This document shows, piece after piece, positions 4,863-10,334 of a stretch of 10,334 nt of DNA. How positions within the stretch are numbered: the stretch's first letter is position 1; every line of letters begins with the position of its first letter. The DNA is from an uncultured Eubacteriales bacterium (lineage in GTDB: Bacteria; Bacillota; Clostridia; Christensenellales; Aristaeellaceae): the NCBI GenBank assembly GCA_900548125.1, contig URJN01000056.1:1-10334 (forward strand), in the 5' to 3' direction. A model generated the notes under the pieces. It saw only the letters and a program-made list of their open reading frames with translations. It had not been told where the DNA came from and ran no database searches. The position numbers were made by a program, and so were the translations under genes.

Positions 4863-7151
4863 TTGAACAAGGGAGTAAAGGGAAAGACCCTCCGCAGAAA
4901 GACGAAAAAACCGTTCAACCAGAAAAAGCAGAAACGGTTGGGCTATGCGCTGCTTGCGGGGCTGCTGTTTGCGGCAGCCCTTGTTTTGCTGTCCCTTGAA
5001 AATTGTTATGTCCGGATATGGGACGATTTGGAGCAGGTCGCGCTTGAGTCTATTCAGGACACGACCAGGCAGGCTGCTGACATCCTGAGCGTTGAGCTGG
5101 AGAACCGATTTGTCTTTTTGAATAATCTCGCGCGCGATATTGCTCATAATCCGGAGGGTGTGCAGGAGCGGATAGACGGACTCGACGTCTATGCCGAGGA
5201 ATACCGCATCAAGCGCATCTGGTTCATGAACCCAAACGGAGAAATGATTTCCAACAACGGCGAGAAAGATAATTTCTCTTACCGCGATTATTTCCGGAGA
5301 AGCATCAAGGGCGAGCCGACGATTTCCGGCGTGCTGAACGATACGCTGAATCCGGGAGAGCGGATTAACGTCATCTGCGTTCCGGTTTACAACGCATCGC
5401 AGGAGATTATCGGCGTGGTCGGCATGTCGTATGACGCGCAGGTCTTCCGAGAGCTGCTGAATATAGACTTCTTTCAGGGGAAGGGCCTTGGCTATATCAT
5501 CGATGAAGAGGGCAATATCATTTCGATGTCCTCCCGCGCGGAGAACGCCGCGGCGGATGCTCTTCCGACAAACTTGTTCAGCGATGTCATCAGTGACGAT
5601 GCCATGAGCGGTAAGGTGGAGGAGCGCATCCGCGAGTGGCTCAGCGGACGGGATACGGACGGGCTGAACGTGGTCAGCAGCGGACATTCGTACTTCTGCT
5701 GTGAATCGCTGGAAAACTACTGCCCGACGCTGCCGTGGTTCTTTGTAACAGAGGTTTCTGCGGAAACGGTCAGCGTCAAGATGCACGGTCTTTTTTCCGG
5801 TATGCGCAGCATGCTGTTCATGATTGCTCTCATCGGCGGTCTTTTGGTGGGCTGTGTGCTGGTTATTTATCGGTATCACAGCCAAAGCCTGCATCACGCG
5901 GCGTATGTCGATCCGCTGACCGGCGGAGATAACTACGCCAGCTTTCTGCGCAGGATGGAGGGCACGCAGACCGGCTACATGGTTTCTGCCGAGCTTGATG
6001 ACCTCAAGCTGATTAACGGCATGTTTGGCACGCGCAAGGGCAACGAAGTGCTGCGCTGCATGTACGAGAGCATTGAACAGCATCTGCACGAGGATGAATA
6101 CGTCGCCTGCGTCAATGAGGATCGGTTCGTTTTCTATCTCCATGAGGAGCGCAGACCGCCTGTTTACGAACGCCTGCGCCAGATTGAGCGGGATATTCAC
6201 CGACTGTCCGGCAGACTGGGCGTACTGCATATCGTGCCGCGCTTCGGCGTATATGCCATGCGCGAGGACGAGGACATCCAGCGTGTCTGTGAGCTTTCCA
6301 ATCTGGCTCTGTGCGTTGCCAGAGATCAGGGGGAAACGAGCGTTGCCTTTTATCAGGATATCGTTCAGAATTCCTACTTTGAGTCGCTGAAAATGGAAGA
6401 TCGGTTTGATGCCGCGATTGCCGAGCGTCAGTTTAAGGTGTTCTATCAGCCCAAGTGCAATCCACAGACCGGCGCAGTCGTTGCGGCGGAGGGGCTTGCG
6501 CGCTGGCGTCAGGAGGACGGGACGCTGCTCTCTCCCGCGCGGTTCATCCCGCTGTTTGAAAAGAACGGCGAAATCAGCCGGTTCGATGAATACATGTTCA
6601 CGTCTGTCTGCGAACAGCTCAGCGAATGGAAGAAGCAGGGGGTTCAAATCTGCCCCGTATCCGTCAACCTGTCCCGCGCGTCGCTCTGCCGTCAGGGTGT
6701 GGCACTGAATTATAAGCGCATTCTGGAAGGCTATGGGCTGTCCACATGGATGGTTCCGCTGGAGGTCACGGAGAGCGCGATGATCAGCGACGGCGAAGTG
6801 CTGGATGTCATGCAGGAGTTTTACCGTTACGGCTTCCGCATTGAAATCGACGATTTCGGACGCGGGCAATCCACGATTCCGATGCTCAAGCTGCCCTTTG
6901 TCGATACGGTCAAGCTGGATAAGAGCCTGATTGACTGCATCGGGGATCGAAAGGGCGAAACGATTCTCCGCCAGATTATCTGCCTGTGCTATGAGCTGGG
7001 TCTGTATACGACGGCGGAGGGCGTGGAGAAGCGCGATCAGGTGGATTTCCTGCGCGCGCTGGAATGTACGGATATTCAGGGCTACTATTTCTATGAGCCT
7101 ATGTCGGCAGAAAAGTTCGGAGAACTTTTGAAAACACAGAAAAACAATTAA
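4863..7151 (+). CDS. Membrane dCache protein with degenerate GGDEF and intact EAL: c-di-GMP phosphodiesterase
   Basis: Signalling protein of 762 residues. A lysine/arginine-rich tail precedes membrane segment 1 (about 27-46). An extracellular dCache-like sensor (about 50-305) includes IWFMNPNGEMIS and the RDYFRRSIKGEPTISGV signature. Membrane segment 2 spans about 315-336. The GGDEF domain (about 345-500) is degenerate: the signature reads NEDRF (418-422), and the metal-site Asp pattern is ELDDLKLING. Cyclase activity is therefore unlikely. The EAL domain (about 512-755) keeps the catalytic set: E543 (in EGL), N602, E634, D663-D664, K684, E719 and Q739. It should hydrolyse c-di-GMP to pGpG in response to an outside ligand, with the GGDEF part perhaps only binding GTP. 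The TTG start at 4863 is preceded by AAAGGGA (4844-4850); an in-frame stop at 4851 rules out longer versions other than a rare ATT start. The ATG at 4850 is out of frame. Confidence 0.9.
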   Translation: MNKGVKGKTLRRKTKKPFNQKKQKRLGYALLAGLLFAAALVLLSLENCYVRIWDDLEQVALESIQDTTRQAADILSVELENRFVFLNNLARDIAHNPEGVQERIDGLDVYAEEYRIKRIWFMNPNGEMISNNGEKDNFSYRDYFRRSIKGEPTISGVLNDTLNPGERINVICVPVYNASQEIIGVVGMSYDAQVFRELLNIDFFQGKGLGYIIDEEGNIISMSSRAENAAADALPTNLFSDVISDDAMSGKVEERIREWLSGRDTDGLNVVSSGHSYFCCESLENYCPTLPWFFVTEVSAETVSVKMHGLFSGMRSMLFMIALIGGLLVGCVLVIYRYHSQSLHHAAYVDPLTGGDNYASFLRRMEGTQTGYMVSAELDDLKLINGMFGTRKGNEVLRCMYESIEQHLHEDEYVACVNEDRFVFYLHEERRPPVYERLRQIERDIHRLSGRLGVLHIVPRFGVYAMREDEDIQRVCELSNLALCVARDQGETSVAFYQDIVQNSYFESLKMEDRFDAAIAERQFKVFYQPKCNPQTGAVVAAEGLARWRQEDGTLLSPARFIPLFEKNGEISRFDEYMFTSVCEQLSEWKKQGVQICPVSVNLSRASLCRQGVALNYKRILEGYGLSTWMVPLEVTESAMISDGEVLDVMQEFYRYGFRIEIDDFGRGQSTIPMLKLPFVDTVKLDKSLIDCIGDRKGETILRQIICLCYELGLYTTAEGVEKRDQVDFLRALECTDIQGYYFYEPMSAEKFGELLKTQKNN

Positions 7152-7156
7152 CAGAC

Positions 7157-7185
7157 TTGACATTTCTGCGTGTGTTGTATACAAT
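7157..7185 (+). promoter_or_regulatory. Promoter of leuS T-box transcript
   Basis: TTGACA (7157-7162), 17 bases, TACAAT (7180-7185): near perfect. It begins 6 bases after the stop codon of the preceding EAL gene. Transcription would start about 7192, at the beginning of the T-box leader. Confidence 0.85.
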
Positions 7186-7191
7186 AAACGA

Positions 7192-7477
7192 AGTTTCATC
7201 GGCAGGTTTTCACCTTCCGATGTATGAAATGCGATGATGGGAATCAGCGTGCCAAGATGCCTTCAGAGAGCCGGCGGTCAGGTGCAAGCCGGCGGGTCGA
7301 AGCGCGGCTTTTCTCCTCCCGGAGCTTCGCGGGCGAAAAACAGTAGTCCGCGGCGGCGTGACCCCGTGAAAGGTCTTGGCTGTTTAGCCGCTGAGGGCTG
7401 CGTTTGCAGCTAAATCAGGGTGGTACCGCGCTTTCGGGCGCCCCTGTGCATGACTATGGCGTGCAGGGGCGCTTTTT
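7192..7477 (+). ncRNA. T-box riboswitch (leucine) upstream of leuS
   Basis: A T-box leader senses uncharged tRNA and lets transcription continue when it is bound. Stem I base GCGA (7231-7234) pairs with TCGC (7327-7330). Above it is a kink-turn (TGAT with GGAGCT), then GGGA (7239-7242) with TCCC (7317-7320). The specifier loop follows, with CTC at 7313-7315 as the likely leucine specifier for tRNA-Leu(GAG). The distal AGAGAG and GGTGCAAG motifs lie at 7265-7288. Stem II has AGTA at 7342-7345; a GACC/GGTC helix (7360-7363, 7372-7375) fits the IIA/B region; stem III is GCTGC-GTTT-GCAGC (7397-7410). The 14-base T-box AGGGTGGTACCGCG is at 7417-7430. An antiterminator (AGGG 7417-7420 with CCCT 7442-7445) competes with the terminator. 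An extra hairpin precedes stem I at 7194-7229. Confidence 0.95.
7438..7477 (+). terminator. T-box regulated terminator of the leuS leader
   Basis: GCGCCCCTG (7438-7446) pairs with CAGGGGCGC (7464-7472), extended by GCA/TGC after a bulged T, and is followed by T5 (7473-7477). Its 5' arm contains the CCCT needed by the antiterminator, so the two structures exclude each other. It may also stop read-through from the upstream EAL gene, which has no terminator of its own. Confidence 0.93.
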
Positions 7478-7521
7478 ATATGCCCCGAAATTCGCCTTTC
7501 CCTTGATAAGGAGGTTTACCC

Positions 7522-9933
7522 ATGAGCAAGGCTTATAATCCTGATGAGATCGAACTCAAATGGCAAAAGCGCTGGGAGGACGCCCATTGCTTTGAGGCGG
7601 AAGCCAGCCACGAAAAGCCCAAATTCTATGGACTGATTGAGTTCCCGTACCCCTCCGGAGCGGGTCTGCATGTCGGTCATCCGCGCAGCAACACCGCGAT
7701 GGACATCATCGCCCGCAAGCGCCGCATGGAAGGCTACAATGTGCTTTTCCCGATCGGCTGGGACGCCTTCGGTCTGCCGACGGAAAACTACGCGATTAAG
7801 AACCATGTCCATCCCGCGGGCGTGACCGAGAAGAACATCAACCACTTCCGCGAGCAGCTCAAGCGCATCGGTTTCTCGTTTGACTGGACGCGCGAGGTCA
7901 ACACCACCGACCCGAACTACTTCAAATGGACGCAGTGGATTTTCCTGCAGCTTTACAAGCACGGTCTGGCGTACAAGACGGAGATGCCGGTCAACTGGTG
8001 CCCGAGCTGCAAGTGCGGTCTTGCCAACGAAGAAGTCGTCGCCGGCAAGTGCGAGCGCTGCGGCGCGGAGGTCATCCGCCGCGTCAAGAGCCAGTGGATG
8101 CTCAAGATCACCGCGTATGCCCAAAAGCTGCTCGACGGTCTGGACGACGTCGATTTCATCGACAAGGTCAAGGTGCAGCAGCGCAACTGGATTGGCAGAA
8201 GCGAGGGCGCTGAGGTCGATTTCGCCATCAAGGATACCGACGAAAAGCTCCGCGTTTACACCACCCGTCCGGATACGCTCTTCGGCGCGACCTACATGGT
8301 CGTTGCACCGGAGCATGCGACCGTCGATAAGCTCAAGGATCGCATCACCAACTGGGATGATGTTGTCGCCTACCGCGAGGCGGCGGCGCGCAAGAGCGAT
8401 TTTGAGCGCACGGAGCTGAGCAAGGAAAAGACGGGCGTTGAGCTGAAGGGCATCAAGGCGATTGATCCGGTTGACGGACGCGAGATTCCGGTCTTTATTT
8501 CGGATTATGTTCTGGCGACCTACGGAACGGGCGCAATCATGGCTGTTCCGGCGCACGATACGCGCGACTGGGAGTTCGCCACGAAGTTCGGTCTGCCGAT
8601 TGTCGAGGTTGTTGCAGGCGGAGAGGACGTGAAGAAAGCGGCGTATACCGATGTGGAGGACGGCGTCCTGTGCAACAGCGGCTTCCTCAACGGGCTGACC
8701 GTCGCGCAGGCGAAAAAGACCATCATCGACTGGCTGGTCGAGCACAAGGTCGGCGAGCGCAAGGTCAACTACAAGCTCCGCGACTGGGTATTCTCCCGTC
8801 AGCGTTACTGGGGCGAGCCGATTCCGCTGGTCAAGTGCGAAAAGTGCGGCTGGGTTCCGGTTCCGGAAGATCAGCTTCCGGTGCTGCTGCCGGAGGTTGA
8901 CAACTACGAGCCGACCGATTCCGGCGAAAGCCCGCTGTCCAAAATGGATAGCTGGGTGAACACGACCTGCCCGTGCTGCGGCGCGCCCGCCAAGCGCGAA
9001 ACGGACACCATGCCCCAGTGGGCTGGCTCTTCCTGGTATTTCCTGCGCTATGCCGATCCGCACTGCGATACTGCGCTGGGACGCTGGGACGAGCTGAAAT
9101 ACTGGCTGCCGGTCGATTGGTACAACGGCGGCATGGAGCATACCACGCTGCATCTGCTGTATTCCCGCTTCTGGAACCTGTTCCTCTACGATATCGGCGC
9201 GATTCCGAACAAGGAAGCATACAAGAAGCGCACCAGCCACGGCATGATTCTCGGCGCAAACGGCGAGAAGATGAGCAAGTCCCGCGGAAACGTCATCAAT
9301 CCGGATGACACCATCGCCGAGATCGGCGCAGATGCCTTCCGTATGTATGAGATGTTCATGGGTGCGTTTGATCAGGCGATTCCGTGGTCTACCGAAGGCG
9401 CACGCGGCTGCCGCCGCTTTATCGAGCGCGTCTGGCGTTTGCAGGATATCGTGACCGCCGACGAGGGCGTGCGCCACGAGATGGAGGCGCCCGTCAACGC
9501 GATGATTAAGAAGGTCTCCGAGGACTACGAGCGCATGAAGTACAACACCGCTATCGCGGCGATGATGTCTTATGTCAACGAGATCTACGCCCGCGGCGAT
9601 GTGACCCGCGGCGAACTGCGTGCGCTGCTGTTGTGTCTGAATCCGGTCGCCCCGCATATCACGGAGGAGATGTGGGAGGTCTGCGGCTTCGGCGAGCCGA
9701 TTTACAAGCAGAGCTGGCCGACCTACGACGAGACGAAGCTCGTCGCGGACGAGGTGGAGATTGCCGTTCAGATCAAGGGCAAGGTGCGCGGCCGTATCAT
9801 GGTTCCCGCCACGCTGGGCAAGGACGACGGCGAGAAGCTGCTTGAGAATGAAACCGTCAAGAAGCTGGTCGGCGACGCGCAGGTGAAGAAGATCATCTTC
9901 GTGCCGGGACGTCTGCTGAACATCGTCTGCTAA
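7522..9933 (+). CDS. leuS: Leucyl-tRNA synthetase
   Basis: Class I cytoplasmic aminoacyl-tRNA synthetase of 803 residues, matching the usual Bacillota length (about 800-805). It charges tRNA-Leu with leucine using ATP. The HIGH-type motif HVGH is at 50-53 and KMSKS at 583-587. A zinc ribbon uses C160/C163 and C177/C180. The CP1 editing domain has the threonine-rich TTRPDTLFGATY (247-258) and GTGAIMAVPAHDTRDWEFA (335-353) with the conserved aspartates that clear mischarged tRNA. A second cysteine pair set, C439/C442 and C483/C486, probably forms another zinc module. The SSWYFLRY motif (503-510), the anticodon-binding domain and the C-terminal RNA-binding domain (IKGKVRGRIMVP) are complete. The ATG at 7522 has AAGGAGG seven bases upstream. 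Expression depends on the preceding leucine T-box. The gene is transcribed alone and closed by a strong terminator. Confidence 0.98.
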   Translation: MSKAYNPDEIELKWQKRWEDAHCFEAEASHEKPKFYGLIEFPYPSGAGLHVGHPRSNTAMDIIARKRRMEGYNVLFPIGWDAFGLPTENYAIKNHVHPAGVTEKNINHFREQLKRIGFSFDWTREVNTTDPNYFKWTQWIFLQLYKHGLAYKTEMPVNWCPSCKCGLANEEVVAGKCERCGAEVIRRVKSQWMLKITAYAQKLLDGLDDVDFIDKVKVQQRNWIGRSEGAEVDFAIKDTDEKLRVYTTRPDTLFGATYMVVAPEHATVDKLKDRITNWDDVVAYREAAARKSDFERTELSKEKTGVELKGIKAIDPVDGREIPVFISDYVLATYGTGAIMAVPAHDTRDWEFATKFGLPIVEVVAGGEDVKKAAYTDVEDGVLCNSGFLNGLTVAQAKKTIIDWLVEHKVGERKVNYKLRDWVFSRQRYWGEPIPLVKCEKCGWVPVPEDQLPVLLPEVDNYEPTDSGESPLSKMDSWVNTTCPCCGAPAKRETDTMPQWAGSSWYFLRYADPHCDTALGRWDELKYWLPVDWYNGGMEHTTLHLLYSRFWNLFLYDIGAIPNKEAYKKRTSHGMILGANGEKMSKSRGNVINPDDTIAEIGADAFRMYEMFMGAFDQAIPWSTEGARGCRRFIERVWRLQDIVTADEGVRHEMEAPVNAMIKKVSEDYERMKYNTAIAAMMSYVNEIYARGDVTRGELRALLLCLNPVAPHITEEMWEVCGFGEPIYKQSWPTYDETKLVADEVEIAVQIKGKVRGRIMVPATLGKDDGEKLLENETVKKLVGDAQVKKIIFVPGRLLNIVC

Positions 9934-9943
9934 AAATCATATA

Positions 9944-10001
9944 ATAAATTGCCGCCGCACGGAAATTGAGCCGTGCAGCGGCAATTTATATTTGTTTTTT
10001 T
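9944..10001 (+). terminator. Strong terminator after leuS, probably bidirectional
   Basis: AAATTGCCGC (9946-9955) pairs with GCGGCAATTT (9978-9987), and an inner GCACGG/CCGTGC helix follows after one C-A mismatch, enclosing an 8-base loop. The plus strand continues into TTTGTTTTTTT (9991-10001). On the minus strand the stem is followed by a T-rich tail that reads back to the leuS stop, so it can also end the convergent small ORF. Confidence 0.92.
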
Positions 10002-10254
10002 ACTTGCTTTCTCCGCTCTTGCTTACGCTTTTCGTCTTAAAGCACTCCGGACAAGGCTGAAGCAAGCTGTACGGGCTTTGTTCAAGTTGGTCGGCGGAAA
10101 ACGCTTCCGGCGCATCACAGGCGCGTTCGGGAACGGCGGCGCAATCGGGGGGGGCAGCGTGAAAAACTCTGCCGCCATCCTTCTCCGGATAGAGGCGCGT
10201 GTCCGCGTTAAGCATCAAAATTGATTCGCTGTATGTGGAAACGGAATCCGACAT
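10000..10254 (-). CDS. Hypothetical 84-residue protein, possible small zinc-binding domain
   Basis: I do not recognise this gene with certainty. It encodes 84 residues convergent to leuS and stops right at the shared bidirectional terminator, which supports its being real. A pattern GRVFHAAPPDC (28-38) followed 29 residues later by PCPECF (67-72) gives His32, Cys38, Cys68 and Cys71. This resembles small domains of the form GKxYHxxxC...GYxPCxxC that are thought to bind zinc and occur at the ends of some nucleases and secreted proteins. There is no signal peptide or membrane segment. No good Shine-Dalgarno precedes the ATG at 10254. A weak promoter (TTGTCA 10300-10305, TATCAA 10276-10281) is possible. 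The coding strand holds a C8 run at 10147-10154 prone to slippage. It may also be a spurious ORF or remnant. Confidence 0.45.
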   Translation of the reverse strand: MSDSVSTYSESILMLNADTRLYPEKDGGRVFHAAPPDCAAVPERACDAPEAFSADQLEQSPYSLLQPCPECFKTKSVSKSGESK

Positions 10255-10298
10255 TTGTTTTATTAACTCAATTGCTTGATATTTTTAAGATTAATAAA

Positions 10299-10327
10299 TT
10301 GACAATTACTACAAAAAAATATACTAT
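10299..10327 (+). promoter_or_regulatory. Promoter pointing out of the right edge
   Basis: TTGACA (10299-10304), 17 bases, TACTAT (10322-10327), within an AT-rich stretch that begins at about 10255. The -35 box is inside an 11-base palindrome, AATTG-A-CAATT (10297-10307). The gene it drives lies beyond the window. Confidence 0.6.
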
Positions 10328-10334
10328 ATCTGTA

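Noticed and set aside
4827..7199. 790-residue minus-strand open frame covering the dCache-EAL gene
   Set aside because: It is longer than the real gene but antisense to intact EAL motifs, and its translation lacks domain features; codon-bias shadow.
7516..9657. 713-residue minus-strand open frame in leuS
   Set aside because: It is antisense to a complete leucyl-tRNA synthetase with all catalytic motifs.

Overview
The window looks like a chromosomal segment of an anaerobic, moderately GC-rich member of the Bacillota, probably class Clostridia. This rests on the HrcA/CIRCE operator, a T-box leader on leuS, consensus SigA-type promoters with strong GGAGG ribosome sites, paired short-chain ChrA genes and a clostridial-style HtpG. 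Genus-level placement is not possible from sequence reading alone.

Layout, left to right. Positions 1-77 (minus strand) hold the 5' half of a tRNA-Ser(CGA) behind a perfect consensus promoter. The tRNA sequence stops making sense just after the anticodon loop, so the gene is interrupted or degenerate. Next comes htpG (minus strand, 151-2034), an Hsp90 chaperone with an unusual acidic linker. The 237-bp gap between htpG and the next gene is dense with control sites: a GC hairpin touching the htpG ribosome site, a consensus htpG promoter, a perfect CIRCE element, and a divergent promoter for two overlapping chromate-transporter-type half genes (2272-3379). A stand-alone GltD-like flavoprotein with two iron-sulfur cysteine sets follows (3468-4709). 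Then comes a membrane-bound dCache-GGDEF-EAL protein (4863-7151) whose cyclase site is ruined and whose phosphodiesterase site is intact. A complete leucine T-box leader (about 7192-7477) controls leuS (7522-9933). A strong, probably bidirectional terminator separates leuS from a convergent 84-residue ORF (10000-10254, minus) with a possible zinc site. The last 80 bases are AT-rich and carry a promoter pointing out of the window.

Most genes appear to be separate transcription units with their own promoters. The only clear operon is the chrA pair; the GltD-like gene may be co-transcribed with it, because no terminator or convincing promoter is visible between them. Functionally this is core-genome material (protein folding, aminoacylation, second-messenger breakdown, redox). 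The least ordinary parts are the broken tRNA at the left edge, the position of the CIRCE element relative to the htpG promoter, and the small C-tract-containing ORF at the right edge. I found no CRISPR array, toxin-antitoxin pair, transposase or recognisable new multi-gene system.
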